From DASZFV01 sp035549075 (GTDB taxonomy: Bacteria > Myxococcota_A > Polyangia > Fen-1088), in the NCBI GenBank assembly GCA_035549075.1, contig DASZRT010000068.1:62001-126000 (forward strand): a DNA stretch of 64,000 bases, given 5' to 3'. The notes under the pieces were generated by a model. That model was given only the letters and a program-made list of their open reading frames with translations, did no database searches and was not told where the DNA came from. Positions 42,561 through 51,671 of this stretch are shown here, piece by piece (positions within the stretch are counted from its first letter, which is position 1; each line of letters opens with the position of its first letter). A program made the position numbers and the translations under genes.

Positions 42561-44157
42561 GCGCCTCAGCCGCCGCGACACGCGGCGAGCCCGCGGGCGC
42601 CGCAGCTTCGTGAGTGCCTTCACCGAAGAGCCCGCTCATCCACTGTCCGATGAGCGCCGGCGTCGCGTCTCGCACGGCGATGCGCGGCGACAGCCGCCCG
42701 CGCGCGATCACGACGAGATCGGTCGCGAGCTCGAACAGCTCTTCGAGATCCTCGCTCACGACGAGCGCCGCGCCGCCCGCGTCGCAGAGCGCGGCGATCT
42801 CGCGCCGAATCTGCGCCGCCGCGCCGACGTCGAGCCCCCAGGTCGGCTGCGCGACGATCAGCACCTTCGGCTTCGCGTCGACCTCGCGGCCCACGATGAA
42901 CTTCTGGAGGTTGCCGCCCGACAGGCTGCCCGCCGCCGACTCGGGGCCGCGCGCGCTCACGCCGAAGCGCTCGATCAAGCGCGCCGCGAGACGGCGCGCC
43001 ATCCCGCGGCGCAACCAACCGCCCGGCCCCACGGGCTCGCGCCGCGTGAGCAGCGTGTTCGCCGCGAGCGGCAGCCCCGGCACCGAGCCGCGCCCGATGC
43101 GCTCCTCGGGCACGAAGTGCAGGCCCTGCGCGCGTCGCGCGCGCGGCGCCGCACCCGAGACGTCGCGGCCAAACAGACGAATCGTCCCGCCGGGCGCGCG
43201 CCTGTCTTCACCCGAGAGCGCCGCGAGCAATTCGGCCTGGCCGTTGCCCGACACGCCGGCGACGCCGAGGATCTCGCCCGCGCGCAGCCCGAAGTCGACG
43301 CCCGCGAGCGCGACGCCGCGCTCGTCGGCCGCCGGCAGCGACAACGAGCGCACCTCGAGCGCCGCCTCGCCGATCTTCGCGGCGCGCACGGGTGGCGCCG
43401 GCGGCGCCTCGCCCAGCATCAGCTCCGACAAGCTGCGGTTCGTCTCGGTGCGCGGGTCGACGTTGCCGACGGCGCGCCCGCCGCGCAGCACGGTGCAGCC
43501 CATGCAGAGCGCGCGGACCTCGTCGAGCTTGTGGCTGATGTACAAGATCGAGCAGCCGCCCGCCGCGAGCTGTCGCAGCGTGATGAACAGGCGCTCGGCC
43601 ATCTGCGGCGTCAACACGGCCGTCGGCTCGTCGAGGATGAGCAGCTGCGGCTTCGCGAGCAGCGCGCGCAGGATCTCGACGCGCTGGCGCTCGCCCACCG
43701 AGAGGCTCGACACGAGGCGCGTCGGATCGAGCTCGAGCCCGTAGTGGCGCGCGACGCGTTCGACCTCACGGACCAAATCACCACGGGGCATTTTCTCGTC
43801 GAGGCCGAGCCAGACGTTCTCGGCGACGGTCAGCGTCTCGAAGAGCGCGAAGTGCTGGAACACCATCGCGACGCCGAGCGCGCGCGCCTGCCGCGGGTTG
43901 TGGACCTGCGCGGCGCGCCCGTTCCACTCGACGACGCCCTCGTCCGGGCGAACGGCGCCGTAGATGATCTTCATGAGCGTCGACTTGCCGGCGCCGTTCT
44001 CGCCGAGCACGGCGTGGATCTCGCCGGGCATCACCGTCAAATTGACGCGATCGTTCGCTTGAACTCCTGGATACGACTTGCTGACATTTGTCAGCTTGAG
44101 CCTGGGCGCCGGGGAGGTCCCCGCCTCGAAACCGTCGGCGGATCCGTCTCTACCCAT
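42553..44157 (-). CDS. ABC transporter ATP-binding protein, two ATPase domains (NupO/YufO-like)
   Basis: A 534-residue duplicated ATPase. Domain one (about 20-250): Walker A GENGAGKST, Q loop FQHF, signature LSVGERQR, Walker B LLILDEPTAVLT. Domain two (about 265-510) has a degenerate Walker A (GVSGNGQAE, no Lys) but a good signature LSGGNLQK and LIVAQPTWGLDVG, as in all NupO/RbsA-like transporters. It powers uptake of the nucleosides or purines caught by the BMP-type protein. It is the first gene of the minus-strand purine operon. The 95 bases upstream are shared with the divergent guanine deaminase. Confidence 0.92.
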   Translation of the reverse strand: MGRDGSADGFEAGTSPAPRLKLTNVSKSYPGVQANDRVNLTVMPGEIHAVLGENGAGKSTLMKIIYGAVRPDEGVVEWNGRAAQVHNPRQARALGVAMVFQHFALFETLTVAENVWLGLDEKMPRGDLVREVERVARHYGLELDPTRLVSSLSVGERQRVEILRALLAKPQLLILDEPTAVLTPQMAERLFITLRQLAAGGCSILYISHKLDEVRALCMGCTVLRGGRAVGNVDPRTETNRSLSELMLGEAPPAPPVRAAKIGEAALEVRSLSLPAADERGVALAGVDFGLRAGEILGVAGVSGNGQAELLAALSGEDRRAPGGTIRLFGRDVSGAAPRARRAQGLHFVPEERIGRGSVPGLPLAANTLLTRREPVGPGGWLRRGMARRLAARLIERFGVSARGPESAAGSLSGGNLQKFIVGREVDAKPKVLIVAQPTWGLDVGAAAQIRREIAALCDAGGAALVVSEDLEELFELATDLVVIARGRLSPRIAVRDATPALIGQWMSGLFGEGTHEAAAPAGSPRVAAAEAHA

Positions 44158-44252
44158 TCACCTCGTTCATTTTTTCTAGACCGCGGGCTCGACGAACACA
44201 AGCGGCGTTCGCTAGAGTCGATTCGATTCACGAAGCAGCGCGGGAGGCGGGG
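44158..44252. promoter_or_regulatory. Divergent promoter region of the purine operon and guanine deaminase
   Basis: These 95 bases separate two divergent genes of one pathway and must carry the promoters of both, and probably the operator of a common regulator. They hold an A/T-rich run near the ATPase start (44169-44178) and a TTCG/CGAA inverted half-site near 44225-44235. I could not identify promoter hexamers with confidence. No regulator gene for the cluster is visible in the window. Confidence 0.4.
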
Positions 44253-44837
44253 TTGATCGCTACGAAGTTCGAGCTGAGCTTGCCGGAGTGGGCGCGCGAC
44301 GCCGTCGCGGCCGCGCCGACGCACCTGCCCGCCCTCGAAGACCGCATGCGCTGGGTCATTGGCCTGTCGCGCACGAACTTCTTGGAGAACACGGGCGGGC
44401 CTTTCGCGGCCGGCGTGTTCGAAGAGGCGACGGGACGCGTGGTCTCGGTGGGCGTCAACCGCGTCGTGCCGGGGCGCTGCTCGTCGGCGCACGCCGAGGT
44501 GATGGCGCTGTCGCTCGCGCAGCAGTCGATCGCGGGCCACGACCTCGGCGGTCCCGGCCAGCCGCTGCATCAGATCGTCATCAACTGGACGCCATGCGCG
44601 ATGTGCTGCGGCGCCATCGTGTGGTCGGGCATCCGCAGCGTCGTCATCGCCGGCAGCGGGCCGGAGATGGAGCGGCTGACCGGCTTCGACGAAGGGCCGA
44701 TTCACCCGTCGTGGCAAGACGAGCTCGGCCGCCGCGGCATCGCGGTGCGCGACGGCGTGCTACGCGACGAAGCGCTGCGAGCCTTCGCCGAGTTCGCGTC
44801 GAGCGGGCGCCCCGTCTACAACGCCCGCCAAGGTTAG
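44253..44837 (+). CDS. guaD: Guanine deaminase (cytidine-deaminase fold)
   Basis: A 194-residue nucleoside/base deaminase with zinc ligands in CSSAHAEVMAL (HAE) and TPCAMCCGAIVWSG (PCxxC). The length and layout fit bacterial guanine deaminases of the GuaD/Gde type, which turn guanine into xanthine. The location beside the xanthine-oxidation operon supports this over tRNA or cytosine deaminase roles. The start is TTG at 44253 with GGAGG five bases upstream. It diverges from the ABC importer operon. Confidence 0.85.
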   Translation: MIATKFELSLPEWARDAVAAAPTHLPALEDRMRWVIGLSRTNFLENTGGPFAAGVFEEATGRVVSVGVNRVVPGRCSSAHAEVMALSLAQQSIAGHDLGGPGQPLHQIVINWTPCAMCCGAIVWSGIRSVVIAGSGPEMERLTGFDEGPIHPSWQDELGRRGIAVRDGVLRDEALRAFAEFASSGRPVYNARQG

Positions 44838-44840
44838 AAC

Positions 44841-45944
44841 TCAGTGGTCGCGATCTAGGATCCCGTACCGCGCCTTGAGCGCGGCCTCGACGGACATGCG
44901 CTCCTCGAGCGTGAGCGCGCGGTTGTAGATGATCGCTTCGGCGACGACGCCGGTCCCGCCGGCCGCGCCCGCGCTGGGCGTGCCGCTCACGGCGCCGACG
45001 GTCGTGAAGTTGGCCGCCGAGAAATCTTCGAAGTTGCCCGAGCCAGCCTTGAGCGTGAACGTCTGCGTCGCGCCGTTCACGCGGTAGTCGAGCGCCGGGA
45101 CCACGGGTTGGCCGACCACCATCGTCGAGAGCGTCATGACGTGAACCCGCGGCGTCGACGCCGTCGCGAGCGTCGTGTCGAACGAGTTGTTCGTGACGTA
45201 GACGCCCTCGAGCATGCCGGCCGTCTGCCACGTGTTCGAGTCGATGCCGATGTACGTACCCGGCGAGGAGACCTGCCCCTGGATGATCGGGTGAAACCGG
45301 CCCGACGGGTTCACGAGCTGAGCCACGGCAATGAACGTGCGCGCCGACGTCGCACCGATGCCGACGGTGCCGCTCGTGCCCATGTCCTGGCCTTCGATGC
45401 TGAAGAGGATGCCGGGCTGACCGCCGACGCCCGTCGCTTGCCAAGCGGGACGCGTACCCCCAGCAAGCAGGAGCCCCGAGTGGCCCGTCTGATCCTGCCA
45501 GCCGCAGACCTCGTTCGTCGCCGTCTTGTAGACGCCGCGATCGGCGCGCACCCACAGCACGAGGCCGTCGGTCGGCAAGCCTTCGGCCGCCGGCGAGAGC
45601 GCCACCTCGGGACCGGGCGAAACGCACCCGGCGCCCGCGTCGAGCTCGGGCAGCGTGTCGCCGACGGGCGCGTCGGACGCGTCCGACGCGTCGGACCCAT
45701 CGGCGGTCGCGCCGTCCGACGCATCTGCCGTCACCGCGCTGTCCGGCGCATCCGCCGCATCGCTCCCCGTCGTGCCGCCCGTCGCGGTGTCGTCGCCCCC
45801 GTCGATTCCAGCGGCGTCACCGCCGCCGTCGTGCCCGGCCGCGGCGTCCGTCCCGCTCTTCGACGAGTGATGACAAGCCGACGCCAGCACCGACGCGAAG
45901 CCAAAGGCGAGAACGAGGAGCGAACGACCGTTTCGATTTTGCAC
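44841..45944 (-). CDS. Lipoprotein with LamG-like domain
   Basis: A 367-residue exported lipoprotein: lipobox LASAC (near residue 24), then about 80 residues of Asp/Ala/Gly/Ser linker. The rest is a concanavalin/LamG-type jellyroll: LVLWVRADRGVYK, RTFIAVAQLVNPSGRFHPIIQG, DYRVNGATQTFTLKAGSGN and EAIIYNRALTLEERMSVEAALKARYG, the last being a hallmark of LamG-like surface proteins. It probably binds carbohydrate at the surface. The GTG at 45944 is chosen; a longer TTG start at 45962 adds six residues. It converges with guaD, with a 3-base gap. Confidence 0.78.
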   Translation of the reverse strand: MQNRNGRSLLVLAFGFASVLASACHHSSKSGTDAAAGHDGGGDAAGIDGGDDTATGGTTGSDAADAPDSAVTADASDGATADGSDASDASDAPVGDTLPELDAGAGCVSPGPEVALSPAAEGLPTDGLVLWVRADRGVYKTATNEVCGWQDQTGHSGLLLAGGTRPAWQATGVGGQPGILFSIEGQDMGTSGTVGIGATSARTFIAVAQLVNPSGRFHPIIQGQVSSPGTYIGIDSNTWQTAGMLEGVYVTNNSFDTTLATASTPRVHVMTLSTMVVGQPVVPALDYRVNGATQTFTLKAGSGNFEDFSAANFTTVGAVSGTPSAGAAGGTGVVAEAIIYNRALTLEERMSVEAALKARYGILDRDH

Positions 45945-45970
45945 GGCCGCAGAATGCCACAACGACGCGC

Positions 45971-46978
45971 TTACGTAATCCCGAATGCCTGAGCGATCAG
46001 CTCGTACGAATGAATCCGCGCGCCGACGTCGTACGCATGCGTCACGACCATCACCTCGTCGGCGCCCGTGCGCGCGACGAGCGCCTCGATGCGCGCGCGC
46101 ACCTGCGCCGGCGTCCCGATGACGGCCAGGTTCTCATAGAAGGATACGAGCGCCTGCTCCTCGGGCGTGAACACGTGCGCCTCGGCCTCGTCGGGGCGGG
46201 GCATGCGGCGCGGTCGCCCCGTGCGCAGCTGAACGAACGACAGCTTTATCGACGAGGCCAGCCGCCGCGCGGCGTCTTCGGTCTCGGCGCAGAAGACGGA
46301 CAGCGCGAGGATCGCGTGCGGGCGATCGAGCGCACCCACGGGCTGAAAGCGCGCGCGGTAGTCGCGCAGCGCGCGCTCGGGCGGGTCCTGGCTGAAGTGG
46401 CCCGCGAACGCGAAGCCGAGCCCCAGCTCGGCCGCCATCTTCGCGCCGTAATCGCTCGAGCCCAGGATGTAGATCGGTGGCAACGCGCGGTCGTCGGGCA
46501 TGGCGCGCACGGCTTTAAAAGGATGCTCGTCGGGGAACGCGCCGCCGCCCCAGGCGACCAGCTCGCCCAGCTGCTCGGGAAAGTCGTTGGCGCCCATGGC
46601 CTGGCGCGAGCGCCGCAGCGCGAAGGCCGTGAGCTGGTCGGTGCCGGGCGCGCGGCCGAGCCCGAGGTCGATGCGCCCCGGGTGCAACGCCTCGAGCATT
46701 TTGTAAGCCTCGGCAACCTTGAGCGCCGAATGGTTGGGCAGCATGACGCCGCCCGCCCCCAGCCGGATGCGCGAGGTCGCCGTGCCGACGTGGGCGATCA
46801 GGATCTCGGGCGTCGTCGTCGCGATGCCCGGCATGTTGTGGTGCTCGGCGTACCAAAGCCGCGTGAATCCCAGCGCTTCCACGGCGCGGGCCAGCTCGAC
46901 GACGCCGCGCATGGCGTCGACGCTCGTGCCGCCTTCGACGAGCGGCACGAGATCGAGGGCCGAGAGCGCGAGAGGCAT
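45971..46978 (-). CDS. LLM-class flavin-dependent oxidoreductase (MsnO8/YhbW-like)
   Basis: A 335-residue luciferase-like TIM-barrel enzyme. It shows LWYAEHHNMPGIATTTPEILIAHVG, TSRIRLGAGGVMLPNHSALKVAE and GRIDLGLGRAPGTD, all standard in the alkanal monooxygenase-like group using FMNH2 and oxygen. The native substrate is unknown. It is cytoplasmic. The divergent RND adaptor gene lies 99 bases away, so the two may share a control region, but there is no direct functional link. Confidence 0.88.
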   Translation of the reverse strand: MPLALSALDLVPLVEGGTSVDAMRGVVELARAVEALGFTRLWYAEHHNMPGIATTTPEILIAHVGTATSRIRLGAGGVMLPNHSALKVAEAYKMLEALHPGRIDLGLGRAPGTDQLTAFALRRSRQAMGANDFPEQLGELVAWGGGAFPDEHPFKAVRAMPDDRALPPIYILGSSDYGAKMAAELGLGFAFAGHFSQDPPERALRDYRARFQPVGALDRPHAILALSVFCAETEDAARRLASSIKLSFVQLRTGRPRRMPRPDEAEAHVFTPEEQALVSFYENLAVIGTPAQVRARIEALVARTGADEVMVVTHAYDVGARIHSYELIAQAFGIT

Positions 46979-47077
46979 GCGGCCGCAGTCTTGAAACGGA
47001 GCGCGCCCGCGCGCAACCCCGCGGTCGCCTCGGTTCGAGCAATGTGCTAGAGCAGCGCGGACTTGGAGGCTCCGCGC

Positions 47078-48367
47078 GTGAAATCTGACGAAGACACAAA
47101 TGAAACGATGCCTTTGCGAGACCAAATGCCCCCTCGGGGCATCTCGAACGCCATGCGTATCGTCGTGGCCGTGGTCATCTCGCTCGTCGTCATCGGCGTC
47201 CTGGCCGGAACGAAGGCAGCCCAGATCTCGTCGTTGATCAAATTCGGCAAGGCGGCCCAGGCGGCCGGCCCGCCGCCCCAAGCCGTCGGAACGGCTGTGG
47301 CCAAGGGCGCGCAATGGGAGTCGACGCTCGAATCCGTCGGCAGCGTCGCGGCCGGCCGCGGCGTCACCATCAGCAACGAGGTCCCCGGCGTCGTGCGCGC
47401 GATCCGCTTCGACTCGGGCGCGAAGGTGCGCCCCGGTCAGGTGCTCGTCGAGCTCGACGCCAGCGTCGAGCGGGCGCAGCTGTCGTCGCTGCAGGCGCGG
47501 CGCGATCTCGCGACGACCTCGGCGACGCGCACGCGGCGCCTCGAGGCGGGCGGCGCGTCGACGAAGGCGCAGCTCGACGCCGACGAGGCTCAGCTCAAGA
47601 CGGTGAGCGCCGACGCGCGCGCGCTCGAGGCCGAGATCGAGAAGAAGTCCATCCGCGCGCCGTTCGGCGGCAAGCTGGGCATCCGCTCGGTCAACCTCGG
47701 CCAGTACCTGAACCCGGGCACGCCGATCACCGTGCTCGAGTCGCTCGACGCCGATTACATCGACTTCACGGTTCCGCAGCAAGAGGTCGGCCGCGTGCCG
47801 GTCGGCACCCCGGTGCGCGTCGCGCTGCCCGGCACCGAGCCGCCGCGCACGCTCGTCGGCAAGGTCACCGCCGTCGATCCGAACGCCGATCCGCTCACGC
47901 GCGCCGTCAAGGTGCGCGCGTCGGTCGACGAGACGCCGAGCCCGAGCGCCGCCGGCAAGGCCCAGGGCAAGATGGCCGCGGCCGCGCCGAGCGGCGACGA
48001 GCTGCGCCCCGGCATGTTCGTCAACGTCTCGGTCGTGCTGCCCGAGCACGCGAACGTCGTGTTCGTGCCGGCGACGGCGATCATGCGCGCGCCGTACGGC
48101 GACTCGATCTACATCGTCGAGGATCGCAAGGACGAGTCGGGACACGTGGTCATGGGCATGGGCGGCAAGCCCGCCAAGGTCGCGCGCCAGCAGTTCGTGC
48201 GCGTCGGCGCCTCGCGCGGCGACTTCGTCGCCATCGACGAGGGCGTGACGGCGGGTGAAGAGGTCGTCGCGATCGGCTCGTTCAAGCTGCGCAACGGCGC
48301 GCCCGTCATGGTCAACAACGAGATCCAGCTCTCGCCGTCACAGAACCCCCACCCCGAGAACCGCTAG
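47078..48367 (+). CDS. RND efflux periplasmic adaptor
   Basis: A 429-residue HlyD/AcrA-type adaptor: an N-terminal membrane anchor (IVVAVVISLVVIGVLAG, about 27-43), lipoyl-like halves (GVTISNEVPGVVRAIRFDSGAKVRPGQVLVELD and IEKKSIRAPFGGKLGIRSVNLGQYL) flanking a helical hairpin, then beta-barrel and membrane-proximal domains. GTG at 47078 is chosen because GGAGG lies eight bases upstream. It bridges the pump to an outer-membrane channel. No TolC-type gene is encoded in the window, so a distant one must be shared. Confidence 0.9.
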   Translation: MKSDEDTNETMPLRDQMPPRGISNAMRIVVAVVISLVVIGVLAGTKAAQISSLIKFGKAAQAAGPPPQAVGTAVAKGAQWESTLESVGSVAAGRGVTISNEVPGVVRAIRFDSGAKVRPGQVLVELDASVERAQLSSLQARRDLATTSATRTRRLEAGGASTKAQLDADEAQLKTVSADARALEAEIEKKSIRAPFGGKLGIRSVNLGQYLNPGTPITVLESLDADYIDFTVPQQEVGRVPVGTPVRVALPGTEPPRTLVGKVTAVDPNADPLTRAVKVRASVDETPSPSAAGKAQGKMAAAAPSGDELRPGMFVNVSVVLPEHANVVFVPATAIMRAPYGDSIYIVEDRKDESGHVVMGMGGKPAKVARQQFVRVGASRGDFVAIDEGVTAGEEVVAIGSFKLRNGAPVMVNNEIQLSPSQNPHPENR

Positions 48368-48387
48368 AGACACTCGGGGCATCCACC

Positions 48388-51300
48388 ATGCGTCTCACCG
48401 ACATCTTCGTCCGGCGGCCGGTCCTCTCGATCGTCGTCAACCTCATCATCGTCATCGCGGGCGTGCAGGCGATCCGTTCGCTCAACGTCCGCCAGTACCC
48501 GCGCCTCGAGAGCGCGACGATCGTCGTGCGCACCCCGTACGTCGGCGCCAGCGCCGACCTCGTGCGCGGGTTCATCACGACGCCCATCGAGCGATCGGTC
48601 GCCGCCGGCGACGGCATCGACTACATCGAGTCGGAGAGCGATCAGGGCCTGTCGACGATCAACGTGCACCTGCAGCTCAACGTCGACACGGCGCGCGCGC
48701 TGGCCGACATCAGCGCGCGCGTGAACCAGGTGCGCGGTGACTTGCCGCCCGAGGCCGAGGTGCCCGCCATCAGCCTCGAGCCGTCCGACGCCGCGTTCGC
48801 GTCGATGTACCTCAGCTTCGACTCGAAGATCCTGCAGGACAACCAGGTCACCGACTATCTCATCCGCGTCGTGCAGCCGCGGCTGTCAGCCGTCGCGGGC
48901 GTGCAGAAGGCCGACATCCTCGGCGGCCGCACGTTCGCGCTGCGCGCCTGGCTCAAGCCCGACAAGATGGCGGCGCTCAACGTGAGCCCGTCGCAGGTGC
49001 GACAAGCGCTCGCGTCGAACAACTACCTCTCGGCGATCGGCTCGACGAAGGGCAGCTACATCCAGCTCAATTTGTCGGCGACGACGGGCATCGAGTCGGT
49101 CGAAGACTTCAAACGGCTCGTCATCCGCCAAGAAGGTGGCACGCTCGTGCGCCTCGGCGACGTCGCCGACGTCGTGCTCGGCGCCGACAACTACGAGATG
49201 GACGTGCGCATGTCGGGCAAGAGCGCCGTCTTCATGGGCGTGTGGGTGCTCCCCAACGCCAATGCCCTCGACGTCATCAAGCGCACGCGTGAAGAGCTCG
49301 AAAAGATCCAGCGCGAGCTGCCCTCGGGCCTGACCGGGATGATCGCCTTCGACGCCACGAAGTACATCGACAGCGCCATCCACGAGGTGCGCGGCACGCT
49401 CGTCGAGACGATCCTCATCGTCATCGTCGTGATCTTCCTGTTCCTCGGGTCGCTGCGCACGGTCGTCGTGCCCGTCGTCGCGATCCCCGTGTCGCTCATC
49501 GGCGCGATCTTCCTGATGCAGGTGTTCGGCTTCTCGCTGAACCTGCTGACGCTGCTGGCGATCGTCTTGTCGGTCGGGTTGGTCGTCGACGACGCCATCG
49601 TCGTCGTCGAGAACGTCGACCGCCACATGAAAGAAGGCCACACGCCGTTCGAGGCGTCGATGATGGGCGCGCGCGAGCTCGTCGGGCCGATCATCGCCAT
49701 GACGATCACGCTGGCCGCCGTCTACGCGCCGATCGGCTTCCAGGGCGGCCTCACGGGCGCGTTGTTCCGCGAGTTCGTCTTCACGCTCGCGGGCTCGGTG
49801 CTCATCTCGGGCATCGTCGCGCTGACGCTGTCGCCCATGATGTCGTCGAAGCTGCTGCGCAAGGAGCAGCACGAGCACCAGATGACGGCGTTCGTCGACC
49901 GCGTCTTCAACCGCATCCGCGCGCGCTACTCGCGCATGCTGGCCGTGACGCTCGCCAACCGACCCGCCGTCTACATCGTGTGGGGCGTGCTGTCGCTGCT
50001 CGTCGTGCCGATGTACATGTTCTCGGCGAAGGAGCTCGCGCCCACCGAGGACCAGGGCGTCGTGTTCGGCAAGGTCGACGTGCCCGCGAACGCGACGATG
50101 GAGCAGATCATCCCGTTCACCGACAAGGTCTTCCGCAACTTCCAGTCGACGCCCGAGTTCAGCCACAGCTTCCAGCTGACGTTCCCGACGGGCGGCTTCG
50201 GCGGCATGATCACCAAGCCGTGGGAAGAGCGTAAGCGCAGCATCTTCGAGATCCAGGCCGAGCTGTTCGGCAAGCAGATGATGCTGACGGGCGTGCAGGC
50301 GCCCGTGTTCCTGCCGCCCGCGCTGCCGAGCGCCGGCATCTTCCCGGTCGAGTTCGTCATCGCGTCGACGGGCAGCCACGAGGAGCTCGTGCGCGCCGCC
50401 GACCAGATCACGGCCGAGGCCCTCCAGAGCGGGCAGTTCGCCTTCCCGCCCATCACCGACGTGAAGATCGACCAGGCCAAGGCCGACATCGTGTTCGACC
50501 GCGAGAAGGTCGCGTCGATGGGCCTCAGCATGCAGCAGGTCGGCGCCGACCTCGCGACGATGCTGGGCGGCAACTACGTCAACCGCTTCAACATGGAGGG
50601 GCGCAGCTACAAAGTCATCGCGCAGGTCGAGCGCGCCGGTCGCCTCACGCCCGCCGACCTCGGCGAAATCCACGTCACGGGCCCGGGCGGCACGCTCATC
50701 CCGCTGTCGTCGATCGCGACGTTCAAGACCGGCGTCGAGCCGCGCTCGCTCAACCGCTTCCAGCAGCTCAACGCCATCAAGATCTCGGGCGTCGCGCCGC
50801 GCGGTCTCGAGAACGGCCTCGCCGTGCTCGAGGCCGCGGCCGAGAAGGCGCTGCCGCCGGGCTCGCGCGTCGACTACACGGGCGAGTCGCGCCAGCTGCG
50901 CCAGGAGGCCGGCAAGTTCCTGCCGGCGATGGGCCTCGCGATCGTGCTCATCTTCTTGGTGCTCGCGGCGCAGTTCAACTCGTTCCGCGACCCGATCGTC
51001 GTCCTAGCGGGCTCGGTGCCGCTCGCGATGTTCGGCGCGATGATCTTCACGTTCCTCAAGTTCTCGGGCCCGCCGGGCATGAAGTTCGCGCTCACCGAGG
51101 GCTGGACGACGACGCTCAACATCTACTCGCAGGTCGGCCTCGTCACGCTCGTCGGCCTCATCGCCAAGAACGGCATCCTCGTCGTCGAGTTCGCGAACCA
51201 CAAACAAGAGACGGGTCTGTCGAAGGTCGCGGCCGTGCAGGCCGCCGCCGAGACGCGCCTGCGTCCCATCTTGATGACGACGATCGCCACGGTCGCCGGC

Positions 51301-51543
51301 CACTTCCCGCTCACGCTCGTCAGCGGCCCCGGCGCCGCGGCCCGCAACTCGATCGGCGTCGTGCTCGTGGGCGGCATGGCCATCGGCACGATCTTCACGC
51401 TGTTCGTCGTGCCGTCGGTCTACGTGCTCATCGCGCGCGACCACCGAACGTCGGCGGCGCCGTCGCTCGAGCCCGAGCTGGGCGAGACCAACGGCGACGG
51501 CCTCCCGCACCGCAGCCCCGCCGAAGCGCACGGCGCCGTCTGA
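48388..51543 (+). CDS. RND-family efflux pump (AcrB/HAE1-type)
   Basis: A 1051-residue inner-membrane pump with twelve helices and two large periplasmic loops, of usual AcrB length. It begins MRLTDIFVRRPVLSIVVNL; helix 4 carries the proton-relay pair in VGLVVDDAIVVVENVDRH; the C half has GLIAKNGILVVEFANHKQE. It should export hydrophobic or amphipathic compounds, driven by protons. It follows the adaptor by 20 bases and is closed by a terminator. The substrate is unknown; no adjacent TetR-type repressor is seen. Confidence 0.93.
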   Translation: MRLTDIFVRRPVLSIVVNLIIVIAGVQAIRSLNVRQYPRLESATIVVRTPYVGASADLVRGFITTPIERSVAAGDGIDYIESESDQGLSTINVHLQLNVDTARALADISARVNQVRGDLPPEAEVPAISLEPSDAAFASMYLSFDSKILQDNQVTDYLIRVVQPRLSAVAGVQKADILGGRTFALRAWLKPDKMAALNVSPSQVRQALASNNYLSAIGSTKGSYIQLNLSATTGIESVEDFKRLVIRQEGGTLVRLGDVADVVLGADNYEMDVRMSGKSAVFMGVWVLPNANALDVIKRTREELEKIQRELPSGLTGMIAFDATKYIDSAIHEVRGTLVETILIVIVVIFLFLGSLRTVVVPVVAIPVSLIGAIFLMQVFGFSLNLLTLLAIVLSVGLVVDDAIVVVENVDRHMKEGHTPFEASMMGARELVGPIIAMTITLAAVYAPIGFQGGLTGALFREFVFTLAGSVLISGIVALTLSPMMSSKLLRKEQHEHQMTAFVDRVFNRIRARYSRMLAVTLANRPAVYIVWGVLSLLVVPMYMFSAKELAPTEDQGVVFGKVDVPANATMEQIIPFTDKVFRNFQSTPEFSHSFQLTFPTGGFGGMITKPWEERKRSIFEIQAELFGKQMMLTGVQAPVFLPPALPSAGIFPVEFVIASTGSHEELVRAADQITAEALQSGQFAFPPITDVKIDQAKADIVFDREKVASMGLSMQQVGADLATMLGGNYVNRFNMEGRSYKVIAQVERAGRLTPADLGEIHVTGPGGTLIPLSSIATFKTGVEPRSLNRFQQLNAIKISGVAPRGLENGLAVLEAAAEKALPPGSRVDYTGESRQLRQEAGKFLPAMGLAIVLIFLVLAAQFNSFRDPIVVLAGSVPLAMFGAMIFTFLKFSGPPGMKFALTEGWTTTLNIYSQVGLVTLVGLIAKNGILVVEFANHKQETGLSKVAAVQAAAETRLRPILMTTIATVAGHFPLTLVSGPGAAARNSIGVVLVGGMAIGTIFTLFVVPSVYVLIARDHRTSAAPSLEPELGETNGDGLPHRSPAEAHGAV

Positions 51544-51601
51544 AAGCCAAATCGTCTGTCGTCGACTCGGTGCCCCTGGTCAAAGTGGCACCGTCGAAGG
51601 G

Positions 51602-51643
51602 GGCCGCCGAGGATCTCTGAGAGATTCGGCGGCCTTTGCGTTT
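51602..51643 (+). terminator. Rho-independent terminator of the RND efflux operon
   Basis: A 9-bp stem GGCCGCCGA (51602-51610) / TCGGCGGCC (51626-51634) with an inner ATCTCT/GAGAGAT stem, followed by TTTGCGTTT. It lies 58 bases after the pump gene's stop. Confidence 0.8.
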
Positions 51644-51657
51644 GGCACCGGGGGTGC
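51643..51657 (+). promoter_or_regulatory. Possible sigma-54 promoter
   Basis: TGGCAC at 51643-51648 and a GC at 51656-51657 give the exact GG-N10-GC spacing of sigma-54 promoters (the -12 element is GTGCA rather than TTGCA). Transcription would start near 51669, only a few bases before the ATG at 51672, making an almost leaderless message. That is unusual, so the match may be coincidental. Confidence 0.35.
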
Positions 51658-51671
51658 AATTCGCGAAGGCC

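Noticed and set aside
42553..44157. Second Walker A loss in the ABC ATPase as a mutation
   Set aside because: A degenerate second Walker A is normal in NupO/RbsA-type duplicated ATPases.
51585..51600. Second TGGCAC as a sigma-54 promoter
   Set aside because: No GC at the required N10 spacing; it lies between the pump stop and its terminator.
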